Shown in pieces: positions 36,634 through 46,894 of a stretch of 64,000 nt of DNA. Numbering within the stretch: position 1 is the stretch's first letter; each line of letters starts with the position of its first letter. Made by a program: the position numbers and the translations under genes. The notes beneath the pieces were generated by a model. That model was not told the origin of the DNA. It made no database searches and worked only from the letters and a program-made list of their open reading frames with translations. The stretch covers positions 403,114,814-403,178,813 of the forward strand of contig CM054057.1 of assembly GCA_028641055.1 (NCBI GenBank), given 5' to 3'. This stretch comes from Alopecurus myosuroides. Taxonomy: Eukaryota > Streptophyta > Magnoliopsida > Poales > Poaceae.

Positions 36634-39402
36634 ATGGCCTCTCCGTCGTCCTCACCGGCCCGCGCCTCCATCGACGAGCTTTTGGGCGACCTGGATCCAC
36701 AGCTGGGGTCGCCCAAGCATGCCGGCGGCGGGCCGGAAAAAGCCACGGCATCCGCGGCGGGCGGAGGAAACGCTTCCGCCGCCGCGGACGTAGCGGGCCC
36801 TAGCACCACAACATCCCCGCCGTTCGCACCGGAAACGGCGGGGGCCAAGATTCACTCTCGTGGCACTGAGCGCTTCTCCGCCGGAGCTGATGAAGAAGCA
36901 GAATTTGTCGGAATTTGGAATCAGAGTGATACTTCACTCGTCCTCCTTCGTCGGATGTCAAGGGATAGATTAATAGTTAAAGGCAAATGGCGGATCTCGA
37001 AGAATGAGCCAGAGCCCAAGCCAAAGGAAGGAGAACGCGTCCTCCTCACCTCTCATGTCACGAGAGGTATGGGTTTTCCGCCTTCCGCCTTTTTCCTAGA
37101 CGTCCTCAACTTTTATGGTGTTCAACCACATAATATCTCTCCAAATTCCATCCTCCAATTAGCTAGTTTCCAAGCTCTTTTCGAAGGGTATCTTGGAATA
37201 ACTCCCAACTTAGACTTCTGGCATTATTGTTTCGAGGTAAAACACAATATCACCAACGGTGTTTCGCCCATCTGTGGTACCATATCTTTTATCCTCAGAA
37301 ACTTTAGGGAAGAATGGTATCCGAGGATAAGAATGCCGAAACCTGACCAATCTTGGCTAGGTTCTTTCTTTTATCACCAAGACATTCCGTTTCCCAACAA
37401 AGAAACCGGACTTCCTCCCTTTGTCAATTCTGCTGCCATTCCTCATGAAAATTGGACACTTGCAATAACAGAGGATTTGCCTGAAAGCCTGATGAAAATA
37501 AAGCGTCGCATTGCCAAACTTTCTTCTTCTCAACCACCTTTGGTTTGGAAGGATATCGTGTTATGCTGGTTTGGACGTCGCGTACAACCTTTATCCCTTC
37601 GTTCCCGACTTCTTTGTGAGTACACGGGACCGGAAGATAGCATGAGAGGCACCGATAGGTCCTTTAGTAAGAAGGATTTTATAGAACGCCTTCATCAGAT
37701 AGTTGCCGCCGATAGCCAGGTTGAAGAAAGTCTAGCCATATATCATGCGGAAAATCTGGTTCCTAAGGTACTTTTCTTCCCTTGTTTCTGAGTTTCCTCA
37801 GATTATCTTCTCTCTTCATTTTTAACATACTGCTGATTCTTTCCTAGTTTGACGAGCTTGGAGAAAATGATCTTGCTTCTGGTGCTGAAATCAGCCAATT
37901 GTATGCCGAATTTTACAACAACCAAAAGCGCAAGAGGCAAACTACCATCAAAGAAGAATTTCCTTCTGCAGCTGCGGGTAAAAGGGGGAAAACGAATATG
38001 CCAATGGGCGGAAATTTTCAATCACCCGTCAGAAACGAATCCATTCCTGCTCCAGATGATATCCGGGTGAAAGAAGAACTTTTCGACGAACTCGGATATA
38101 TTCGTCCAGAAGCTAAGAAGTTTTTTGCTCCTGCGCCTCTGGTTCGCCCTTGGCCACAAAATGGATTAGTTATCCGCAATAATATCGCCTTCTCGCCCCG
38201 CCAGGTCATACACGATGGCCTTCACCACGTAGGAATTCTTTTCATGGAATATGCCAGAGAATTCAAGGAGACCTTAACTGATTTGCGAGAAATGAGCCAG
38301 GTAATACCTCTAGCCCCCAAGCATTAAGTTGAAAATCTAAATTCTTCTTAATGATTCTTTGTATGCTTGTTCAAACTTAAGCATCTGGCTTTCATTTCCA
38401 TGTTTCAGCATTCCGCAGATGCCATAAACGTGGAAGTTTTGAAAAAACTTAGCCTCAAAAGCAAAGAAGTAAAAACACTTCAATCTGCTATTGAGTCAAA
38501 AAGCAACGAACTAGCGTCGACTCAAAAGCAATTATCCAAAGCCACCGGTATGTTTCTTCATGTTTGTTGATTTTTGCTGGAAAGTCATTTCTAAATCTTG
38601 CCGTAATGTCGGATTATTTTGTCCCTACTTTTCAGCTGCTTTAACCAAAGCCAAGAAGCTCACAGCAAACGCTGCCTATTTTTCTCAACTTCGTGAAGAA
38701 AACTCCAACCTTCAAAGAGAACTTTCAAAAGTTCGAGAAGAACTGGAAGCCAGTAATCTAGCCCTTGGGATTGCGCAATCCAAGGCTTCTTTGCAGGCAG
38801 CAGAGGATAAATCTATTATCAATGATTTAGAAAGTATGCTATTTCCTCGTATGAAAGAAAGCGATGAAATTGACGCGGTTCTTGGTAAGTTGACTTCTTT
38901 TACCAATACTTTCATGCCATATTCTTATATTTTCTAATCTTTTCCTTTTGTCAAAAAAGCAGGAAATTTTCCAGGGATTTCTCGGACGGAAAAGATCCGG
39001 GCCTTTGGGAAGATATGGAATTCAATCAGAAATGCAGGAATGCACTTAATTAGTAAATTCCTGCCCACAAGCAGTATACAATTCTCAGAAGTTTACCGAC
39101 TTCCGGATGGCATTATGGAAGTAGCGAATTCGAAGGATTCTTTCCTTCGCTCTGCAGCACGGGGTAGTGCGCGAATGGCACTTGGCCTCATGCGCTTACA
39201 CTACCCTGATGCAAAATCCTGGCGTGTAGCATCCGGTATTCCTCAAGAATGCTCAGAAGCACAAATAAATGCAATTTTTAAAGAAGTTGAAGGCCATGCC
39301 ACGCAGATTGCTTCCATGGTAAATATCTCCATTACTTATCCGGAAGAAGAAGTGCCCGCAGCCCCCGAGAATGATGGCAGTGATGAAGACTCAGAAATTT
39401 AA
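36634..39402 (+). CDS. Five-exon antisense gene carried by element G (804 aa)
   Basis: Predicted exons are 36634-37767, 37848-38300, 38409-38547, 38636-38884 and 38963-39402. All four introns have GT/AG ends with T-rich acceptors, phases match at every junction, and the total (2415 bases) is an exact open frame ending in TAA. The start is the first ATG (MASPSSSPARAS). Residues 1-90 are low-complexity and Ala/Ser/Pro-rich. About 145-260 resemble the 'putative gypsy type transposon' domain (Transposase_28 type: GFPPSAFFLDVLNFYGVQPH, LDFWHYCFEVKH). From about 450 to 665 it is Lys/Glu/Leu-rich with heptads, a likely coiled coil (LREENSNLQRELSKVREELE). Opposite-strand extra ORFs are known in Tat-lineage elements; the role is unknown. 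It lies tail to tail with pol, 594 bp apart. Splicing is predicted, not shown. Confidence 0.82.
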
Positions 39403-39996
39403 AAGGGGCGCACTTAACCTGGATGATGGATGCGTATAGTAGCTTCTTTACAATGTAATTCATATTGTAATACTTCTATGTCATTTGTCGGAACAAGAAC
39501 TCCGCCTTTTGCGATTTCATACTTCTTGCAAAGTTTTTCCGGGTTTGGCTGCTCCTCTATCTTCTAAGTAATCTGGTATATATGCTTTAACTGTCCTTAG
39601 TGTTTGAAATGGCTCAAATAGCATTATGAATCGTTATGCCGAGTAACTGGGGACGAACCAAGCAGTTTTGAAACTCGAAAACATGAATCATGCTAAAGGC
39701 ATTTTTACTAACTAATTTCAGTAACCCATCATACGCACGATCAGATAAAACTTAGAGAAAACAAGGAACTGTTCTGAAACTTGGGCACGCAGGCACAATC
39801 CGAGTTTCCTTTAACCTTTAACAGGCCGAATCATTCAGCTTTTAAACACCGAGCACGCAGGCACAATTCGGGTCAACATTGAGTATTTGTAAGATCATTG
39901 GGAAATAGATAAAACGGAAATGTTTTGTACTTATAGTGAATATGAATTCCGATAACTTTATTTCATGATCTCAAAGATGTTTACATAGAAATTGAA
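39403..39996. other. Spacer between the antisense gene and pol of G
   Basis: 594 bp of AT-rich sequence between two converging genes. It contains a short direct repeat around 39784-39868 (the words GCACGCAGGCACAAT occur twice). Presumably it holds the 3' ends of both transcripts. No ORF. Confidence 0.6.
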
Positions 39997-42900
39997 CTAA
40001 GTGTAGAAGGGACGTAATTGCTGGATACTCCAAGGCCTATTTGTCTCTCCTAGTTCAGCATCTATTTTTCTCTTTCTTTTGCGATTCGGCTTTTTGGGAT
40101 CATCCTCCGTATCTCGAATGTCGACAAGATAATATGATCCATTCTTCATGGCTTTACTGATGACAAATGGTCCTTCCCATACTGGGGCCAATTTGTGCTT
40201 CCTTTGTTGCACCAATCTCAGCACCAAGTCACCTTCCTTAAAAGAACGATGCCTGATTTTACGACTATGATAACGTCGTAAACCTTGCTGGTAGATGGCG
40301 GATCTTTGAAGCACAAGTTCTCGTTCCTCTTCTAGGAGATCGACAGCATCCTGTCGTGCTTCTTCGGCATCCGAGTCGTCAAAATTTTGCACTCTTGGGC
40401 TGTCATGGATCATGTCCGTTGGAAGCATAGCTTCCGCACCATAAACTAGGAAAAACGGGGTTTGCTCAGTTGACCTATTTGGCGTCGTTCGAATACTCCA
40501 TAACACGGAAGGTAGTTCTTCTACCCATGCTCCAGCTGCTCTATGAAGAGGAGTTTCGAGTCTTGGGCGTATTCCTTGCAGGATTGAGCTATTCATTCTT
40601 TCAACCTGTCCATTAGATTGCGGGTGTGCCACAGATGCAAGATCCAAGCGAATTCCCGTTTGTTGGCAGTATTTTGCCAACTCCCCAATGGAGAAATTTG
40701 TCCCGTTATCAGTTATTATGCGGTGTGGGACGCCATACCTCATTACTAAATCGATAATGAAATTTCTGGCAGTTGCGCCGTCCAGCTTTTTGATGGGTTT
40801 AGCCTCCACCCATTTTGTGTACTTATCTACTGCTACGAGTAAATGTGTAAGTCCACCTCTTGCAGTTTTGAACGGTCCCATCATGTCTAGCCCCCAGACC
40901 GCAAACGGCCATGTGATAGGGATAGTTTTTAGTGCTTGGGCCGGCAAATTGGTCTGCTTGGCGTAATATTGGCATCCTTCGCATGTATTCACTATGCGTT
41001 CGGCGTCTGTCTTGGCTGTTAGCCAGAAAAACCCTGCACGGAATGCTTTTTTGACTATGCTTTTTGATTGAGCATGATGTCCGCAATCGCCGGCATGGAT
41101 TTCTTGCAATATTTCTCTTCCTTCCTCTGGTGAAATACACCGCAGAAAAACTCCAGAAGTACTGCGTTTGTATAAGTGGTTGTTGATTACTACGTATCCT
41201 TTGCATCGACGTTGTATTTGCCTTTGCAGGACTTCGTCTGCTCCTTCCGGGTACTTCTGATTGACTAAGAAGTTTAGGTACGGGATTGTCCAATCCGGTT
41301 TAACGAACATGACTTCAATTGTTTCAGATGCTAAAGGGTAATCGACGTCTCCACCTTTTATGGATGGTTCATGCAAATGCTGGACGAATACCCCTGGTGG
41401 TAAAGTTTTTACTCTCTCTGATCCCATGCGGGCTAACGCATCCGCGTTCCAGTTTTCCTCCCTTTTTATGTGAAGGACTTCGAACCCGAAGAAGCAGATG
41501 GCAAACTCATCCACCGTTCTCCGATATTCGGCCATTATGGGGCTTTTCGCGTCCCAGGTTTGGTTGAGCTGATGCTGTACCAAATCCGAGTCTCCGTAGC
41601 ACAAAATGCGTTTTACCCCTATTTCTTTTGCAATATGCAAGCCATGAAGCAAAGCTTCGTATTCTGCCACATTATTACTGGCGTTGAAGTGTATTTGCAG
41701 TACGTACTCCATTGTGTCTCCCTTGGGAGATTTTAGAACTACGCCGGCTCCAGCTCCTTCCTTCATCTTAGATCCGTCAAAGTGCATGATCCAGTACTCG
41801 GATTCTGGCATCGGTGTATTTTCCATTGCTTTTGTCCAGTCGGCGACGAAATCTGCCAAAACCTGGGATTTTATTGCCGTCCTTGGCTGATACTTAATGT
41901 CGAAAGCTGCCAGCTCGATGCCCCATTTAGCTACTCGGCCGGTTGCCTTCGCATTGTTTATAATATCTCCTAGTGGTGCTTTACATACCACTGTTATAGA
42001 ATGTCCTTGGAAGTAATGGCGCAGCTTTCTGGATGCGAAAAATACGCCATATGCCAGTTTCTGATAGTGCGGGTATCTTTGTTTGGATTCGGAGAAAACT
42101 TCGCTTATGTAGTATACCGAGTGTTGATCTGGTATGCTTTGCTCTTCTTTTGTCCGTTCCACAACGATTACCGCGCTAATAACCCGACTAGTAGCCGTAA
42201 GGTATAGTAACATGGGTTCTTCATCTTTGGGAGATGCCAAGATGGGAGCGTTCATCAAGGTTTCTTTTAACTGGGCTAACGCTGCATCGGCCTCTTCTGT
42301 CCATTCGAACTTGTCGGATTTCTTTAACAGTTTGTATAGTGGCAAGGCTTTATCCCCCAGCCGACTAATAAATCTGCTGACGGCTGCAGCGGAACCCGTC
42401 AATCTTTGGACATCTTTTACACATGTAGGCTTTGAGATATTCAAGATTGCCTTGATCTTTTCCGGGTTCACTTCTATTCCTCTGTGAGAAACGATGAAAC
42501 CTAGAAGTTTTCCTGAGGGAACCCCGAATACGCACTTAGATGGATTCAACTTCATCTTGTAAGTGCGCAAATTTTCGAAAGTTTCTCGCAAAGCCTCAAG
42601 GAGTGTATCTTTTTCCTTGGTTACGACAGCAATATCGTCCACGTAAACATGGACGTTTTTTCCAATCTGACTATGCAAACAACGTTGCATGCAACGCTGG
42701 TAAGTTGCACCTGCGTTCTTCAGGCCAAAAGGCATGGTTACGTAGTAATACGTCCCGTACGGGGTTATAAAAGAAGTCTTGATTTGATCTTCCTTTTTCA
42801 TGCGTATTTGGTGGTACCCGGAGTATGCATCCAAAAAGCATAAAAGCTCAGAGCCTACAGTGGCATCTATTATTTGATCGATTCGCGGTAGCGCAAACCT

Positions 42901-43230
42901 ATCTTTCGGACATAACTTGTTCAATCCTGTGTAATCTATACACATTCTGAGTGCAGTTGTGTCTTTCTTCGGTACTAATACCGGATTTGCGGACCAGTCA
43001 GTATGGATTACCTCCTTGATGAAATCCGCTGCTAAAAGCCGGATAATTTCCTTGCCAATAGCCTTCCGTCTTCTTCCGTCAAATCGACGGAGACCTTGTT
43101 TGACGGGTTTTGATCCGGGAATAACCTTGAGTTGGTGCTCAGCAAGTTCCCTGGGTACGCCTGGCATGTCAGCTGGACACCAGGCAAAAATGTCCCAGTT
43201 CTCACGGAGGAACTTGATGAGCTCGCCTTC
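39997..43230 (-). CDS. Element G pol: RT, RNase H, second (archaeal-like) RNase H, integrase
   Basis: One open frame of 1056 residues from MPGVPREL at 43167, with about 20 more in-frame codons upstream to the TAG at 43231. RT has VLVPKKDTTALRMCIDY and the catalytic YVDD (near 42645). The first RNase H resembles the resident gypsy domain (YPHYQKLAYGVFFASRKLRHYF). A second one follows, HFDGSKMKEGAGAG, EYEALLHGL and GDSDLV, the extra archaeal-type RNase H that marks the Tat lineage. Integrase follows with HHCC (HAGDCGHHAQS, CEGCQYY), D in GLDMMGPF, D in ITDNGTNF and E in GQVERMN. It ends WSIQQLRPFYT. There is no chromodomain. Gag and pol are in the same frame, separated only by the TAG. All catalytic residues that I can see are present. 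Confidence 0.93.
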   Translation of the reverse strand, partial: EGELIKFLRENWDIFAWCPADMPGVPRELAEHQLKVIPGSKPVKQGLRRFDGRRRKAIGKEIIRLLAADFIKEVIHTDWSANPVLVPKKDTTALRMCIDYTGLNKLCPKDRFALPRIDQIIDATVGSELLCFLDAYSGYHQIRMKKEDQIKTSFITPYGTYYYVTMPFGLKNAGATYQRCMQRCLHSQIGKNVHVYVDDIAVVTKEKDTLLEALRETFENLRTYKMKLNPSKCVFGVPSGKLLGFIVSHRGIEVNPEKIKAILNISKPTCVKDVQRLTGSAAAVSRFISRLGDKALPLYKLLKKSDKFEWTEEADAALAQLKETLMNAPILASPKDEEPMLLYLTATSRVISAVIVVERTKEEQSIPDQHSVYYISEVFSESKQRYPHYQKLAYGVFFASRKLRHYFQGHSITVVCKAPLGDIINNAKATGRVAKWGIELAAFDIKYQPRTAIKSQVLADFVADWTKAMENTPMPESEYWIMHFDGSKMKEGAGAGVVLKSPKGDTMEYVLQIHFNASNNVAEYEALLHGLHIAKEIGVKRILCYGDSDLVQHQLNQTWDAKSPIMAEYRRTVDEFAICFFGFEVLHIKREENWNADALARMGSERVKTLPPGVFVQHLHEPSIKGGDVDYPLASETIEVMFVKPDWTIPYLNFLVNQKYPEGADEVLQRQIQRRCKGYVVINNHLYKRSTSGVFLRCISPEEGREILQEIHAGDCGHHAQSKSIVKKAFRAGFFWLTAKTDAERIVNTCEGCQYYAKQTNLPAQALKTIPITWPFAVWGLDMMGPFKTARGGLTHLLVAVDKYTKWVEAKPIKKLDGATARNFIIDLVMRYGVPHRIITDNGTNFSIGELAKYCQQTGIRLDLASVAHPQSNGQVERMNSSILQGIRPRLETPLHRAAGAWVEELPSVLWSIRTTPNRSTEQTPFFLVYGAEAMLPTDMIHDSPRVQNFDDSDAEEARQDAVDLLEEERELVLQRSAIYQQGLRRYHSRKIRHRSFKEGDLVLRLVQQRKHKLAPVWEGPFVISKAMKNGSYYLVDIRDTEDDPKKPNRKRKRKIDAELGETNRPWSIQQLRPFYT

Positions 43231-46200
43231 CTATTTGTCGGTCATCCCAGTCCCTACAACGACGAATTTTGTCGGATCTTTGGGATCTAGGATTACCTGT
43301 CTTGTATTCTCGGATGCCTTGAAGCTATATGTTGGCTTCCGAGTTTCTTTTCCTGCCGGCATTTCTTTCGGCGATACCTCCTTGGCTAACTCCTTCAGTT
43401 CTTCCTGAGCTATAACTCTTTGAGCGCAAAGGGCGTTTTGCTTCTCCAACTCGTTTGCCAGCTTGAAATCACCGGCAATGGTGATTACTCCTCCTTTGGG
43501 TCCTGGCATCTTCAGCTTGTTGTAGATATAGCAAGATCTTGCCATAAACTTGGCGAAAGCCGGACGTCCGAGTATTGCGTGATACACGCTCTCGAACGGC
43601 ACAACTTCGAAGGATACTTTTTCCTGCCGGAAGTGATCTTTATCTCCGAAGGTGACATCTAGGGAAATTTCTCCTAGGGATCGTGCTTGCCTGCCAGGAA
43701 CAATGCCATGGAAGCGTATATTGCTGTAATTGAGCTGGGACTCGGATATCTTCAAGTGCTTCAGTGTATCCAGGTACATTATATTGATGCTGGATCCTCC
43801 GTCCATCAGCACCCTTCTTAGCCTAGTGTTTTGAACAATAGGGCTTACCACAAGAGCTTGTGTGCCGGGTTCAGGGATATTTCCGGGATGATCAGACTGA
43901 TCCCAGATTATCGGTGTGTTGGAATACTTCAAGAATTTTGGGGTTGCAGGAACAACCGCGTTTATTTCTCGAAGTGTCCTTTTGGCCACCTTTGCTGACG
44001 GGGTTCCTAGGAAAGTTAGCATTGCTTCTCCGTCAACTCTCGGAAATTTAGGTTCGCCTTTTCGCTGTTGTTCCTGGATTTTATCATCAGTGTCCGATTC
44101 ACTGTCTTCTTTTTCAGCTTCTGGCTTTTGTTTGGTAGGTTTCCTCTTGGAACCCTTCCCTTTATTTCCGGATCCTGCATTGCCTTTCATATGCTTGTTT
44201 AACCGGCACTGCGCGTTTGTGTGGGTTGGTTTCCCAAACTGAGAGTGGTGGACGCAGGGTTCCGACTTAATTCTCTCCCATTCTTCAGGAGTGTAATTGA
44301 TGGGATCCGGACTGCGGCCTTTCCACTTGTTCCCTTTTTCTCCTCCAAAGGCTAAGTTAACCTCCTTGGGCTTTGTTGTTGACTCCGGGGTTCCTTTTTT
44401 ATCAGAACGAGGTGTTTTCTTGGCCAGTATCAGTGACTCAATGTTGCCTCCTCTTGCTCTGATATCGTCTTCGGCTGCAGCATGCTCATTAGCGGTTGTA
44501 AGCATAGATCCGAGATCTTTGTGCTTTTTAGAACCAACCATGAACGGTACGAGTCCGGGTTTTAGGCCATTGACGAAAGCATGCATTGCTTGTACGTCAG
44601 TTACTCCAGAGCAACTATTCTTCATTGCAGTCCATCTGGAGATGAAATCCACGTATGGTTCGTCTTCAAATTGGGTGCAACGGTTCAGCTGGTTGATGCT
44701 ATTTGGGCGTTTGTATGTTCCTCGAAAATGATGAGTAAATACTCTCGCCATGTCATCCCAACTGTCGACAGTTCTTGATGGTAAACCATTAATCCAATCT
44801 CTGGCTTCGTCTAGCAACATTAGGGGAAGAAACTTGACAGCTTCCAGGTCTGTCCCGTTGTTGATCTGGACGGCTGTGTAATAATCTGAAAGCCAGGTAT
44901 CCGGGTTTGTACTGCCGGTATATTTTTGGTAGGTTGGACCAACTTTGGCGAAGCCAGAATGCAGGGTTATCCTTCGGATCCTGTCTGTAAAACACTTAGG
45001 ACCAAAGTATAGATCATCCTTTTCTGCTCTATCAATATGTGCAGAATATCTCCCGGCTGAATGGACAGAAGGGGACCTGCTCCTTTCTTTTCCATTGTTA
45101 CGCGGACGCGTTTTTCCGAGGTTATCTCTATCTCTTCCGTTGTCACGCCCTCTGGGATTAGGTGGAGTCCTGCTCCTGTACCTTTCCTTATCTTTGGGCG
45201 GTGTCCGAGATCTTTCACGCCTGTGAGGTGTATCGTATCTTCCAGCCTTTTCAGCTGGGTTTCTCGGAGGTGGGATTATTTTGCCGTCATTCCGGTGTTT
45301 GTCTTCCCGATCGTGTGGTTTGTATCCGTCTTTCGGGAGATGAGGTCCGGTTCTAGACGCTGCGTCCCGGTTGTCGGGGTTTTTCTTGTCTTTTCTCGGA
45401 TCCTCTTTTTTATCCGAATCTCCGGGTTCTTCCGGTCCAGGTGCTCCAGCAGCGCAAGTAACGGTTTTGCAGAGGGCAGAATTATCATGCAGCCTCCCTG
45501 ATCGCTCTTGTCCTCGCTGTTGCTGCTGTAATGCTTTTCCTAGGAAAGCATACACCCCTTGGAGTTTTTCCCCGTTGGAGTACAGATCATTGTTCAGGAT
45601 GGCGAACGCTGCTTCCGCGTTTTCAGCTGCGGTTTTGTATATTGGTTCGCCCTTGGCATCTTTGCCGTTTAACTGCTTTTGCCAAGATGGGTTATAGAAC
45701 CTTTCTTTCGGCGGCAGTTCTTCCGGTTTTGCAATTCCGGGTAACCTCGTAGGTTTTAGGGCAGATCTATGCTTTCTCTCGTACTCCTCAATTTCTTCCT
45801 TCATGATTTTGATGTCATTATGGGTTTGTTGGAGATGTTGCCGAGATCTAAGCAGTTGTTGCTGTTGCCGTTGGAAAGCTTGTCTCCTGTCTTCCAGCAT
45901 CTCAGGGGGTTCATTGGGTTCCACTGGAGTTTGTAATAGTTCTTGCTCTTCCAGTTCTGTCATTGGCGGAGCGGTGATTTCCTTAGATTTCTTTTCCGTA
46001 GGCTTTGTGCCACTAATATCTCTGACTTCCAGGTTTTCATCAGCGAGATCAGCTGACTTTTTCTTCCGGAGTTTGTACTGGAGTTTTTTAGAAGCACGGT
46101 GCTTTTTCTTGGAAGAAGGAGGTTTTTTGACAGGTTCATCTTCTGTCATCTCCTTGACATTAGGAAATATCGGAGAAGTTTCTCCGTCTTCCCTCTCCTC

Positions 46201-46671
46201 TGCTGGCGGAGGGGTTTTAGGGCTTTCCTGGCTATCGGCACCCGTTGTATCAGCTGGTTTTGCCATTAGCACTTCATGGAATCCCTCTTGAAAGGACTTA
46301 ACTTTTCTTACGAAGGCATCATCATCTTCGTCTTCGGATTCGAAGTTATCCGATCCGGTTTCCGACTCCAATCTCGCCTCAATGGCGGCAAGCACGGACT
46401 CTGTTTCCGAGTTCATCGTCTGGTTGACGGATGTCGGATCTTCCGTCTCTGTGACGGGTATTCGTTCTTCCGTCTCTGTGACGGGTGTATCGTTGTCTGC
46501 CTCTTGCACGGGATTTCCGTCATCCGTGTTTTCGGCGATCTCGGATTGCACCATGCCGATAAAGTGCGTATCACTATTTTGTCGGCGATCTGAGCAAAAT
46601 CCGGCATCATAGTCGTCTTCGACTGGGTATAGGGCGGGTGGGAGATAATTGCTTTCGCCGCAAAACCCCAT
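43231..46671 (-). CDS. Element G gag-protease, long N-terminal extension
   Basis: The first ATG downstream of the primer site is at 46671 (MGFCGESNYLPP), giving 1146 residues; the same frame is open upstream through the primer site to an ATG at 46935 in the LTR. About 550 residues of charged, low-complexity sequence come first, with Thr/Glu repeats (VTETEERIPVTETED) and an Arg/Ser-rich stretch (RERSRTPPKDKERYRSRTPP). The capsid core follows (SGFAKVGPTYQKYTGSTNPD, DEARDWINGLP, FTHHFRGTYKRP), then a Cys/His motif (CVHHSQFGKPTHTNAQC) and the protease with LMDGGSSINIMY, the DGGSS form usual in Tat. The frame ends at TAG 43231-43233, and RT follows in the same frame. Confidence 0.88.
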   Translation of the reverse strand: MGFCGESNYLPPALYPVEDDYDAGFCSDRRQNSDTHFIGMVQSEIAENTDDGNPVQEADNDTPVTETEERIPVTETEDPTSVNQTMNSETESVLAAIEARLESETGSDNFESEDEDDDAFVRKVKSFQEGFHEVLMAKPADTTGADSQESPKTPPPAEEREDGETSPIFPNVKEMTEDEPVKKPPSSKKKHRASKKLQYKLRKKKSADLADENLEVRDISGTKPTEKKSKEITAPPMTELEEQELLQTPVEPNEPPEMLEDRRQAFQRQQQQLLRSRQHLQQTHNDIKIMKEEIEEYERKHRSALKPTRLPGIAKPEELPPKERFYNPSWQKQLNGKDAKGEPIYKTAAENAEAAFAILNNDLYSNGEKLQGVYAFLGKALQQQQRGQERSGRLHDNSALCKTVTCAAGAPGPEEPGDSDKKEDPRKDKKNPDNRDAASRTGPHLPKDGYKPHDREDKHRNDGKIIPPPRNPAEKAGRYDTPHRRERSRTPPKDKERYRSRTPPNPRGRDNGRDRDNLGKTRPRNNGKERSRSPSVHSAGRYSAHIDRAEKDDLYFGPKCFTDRIRRITLHSGFAKVGPTYQKYTGSTNPDTWLSDYYTAVQINNGTDLEAVKFLPLMLLDEARDWINGLPSRTVDSWDDMARVFTHHFRGTYKRPNSINQLNRCTQFEDEPYVDFISRWTAMKNSCSGVTDVQAMHAFVNGLKPGLVPFMVGSKKHKDLGSMLTTANEHAAAEDDIRARGGNIESLILAKKTPRSDKKGTPESTTKPKEVNLAFGGEKGNKWKGRSPDPINYTPEEWERIKSEPCVHHSQFGKPTHTNAQCRLNKHMKGNAGSGNKGKGSKRKPTKQKPEAEKEDSESDTDDKIQEQQRKGEPKFPRVDGEAMLTFLGTPSAKVAKRTLREINAVVPATPKFLKYSNTPIIWDQSDHPGNIPEPGTQALVVSPIVQNTRLRRVLMDGGSSINIMYLDTLKHLKISESQLNYSNIRFHGIVPGRQARSLGEISLDVTFGDKDHFRQEKVSFEVVPFESVYHAILGRPAFAKFMARSCYIYNKLKMPGPKGGVITIAGDFKLANELEKQNALCAQRVIAQEELKELAKEVSPKEMPAGKETRKPTYSFKASENTRQVILDPKDPTKFVVVGTGMTDK

Positions 46672-46876
46672 TGCTTCCGCGGTTAATCCGATAAAGATAT
46701 TAGCAGAACCAATCGGTAAAACGCAGGCACTTACCAGATGGTTTTGCGCCGGTATGTAGGATCCGTTGTCGAGGAAGCGCCCGACGTCGTCGTCGAATTC
46801 CAAGCTTCCGACAGTGATCGATCTTCCGATTCCGCCTAAAATCCCAGATCGGAACTTCACGCCTGACGTCGTTTGC

Positions 46877-46894
46877 CCCACGGTGGGCGCCAAC
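46877..46894 (-). other. Element G primer-binding site
   Basis: On the minus strand GTTGGCGCCCACCGTGGG lies directly inside the 5' LTR. This is the primer site seen in RIRE2-like Tat elements; I believe it pairs with a tRNA-Arg type, but I could not check this. Confidence 0.75.

Noticed and set aside
36225..36848. 207-codon minus-strand ORF overlapping the start of the antisense gene of G
   Set aside because: Shadow of the GC-rich first exon, no motif; the plus-strand frame is supported by the exon structure and domain similarity.
40688..42843. Many plus-strand ORFs opposite the pol of G
   Set aside because: Frames antisense to a long coding region, without motifs or conserved starts.
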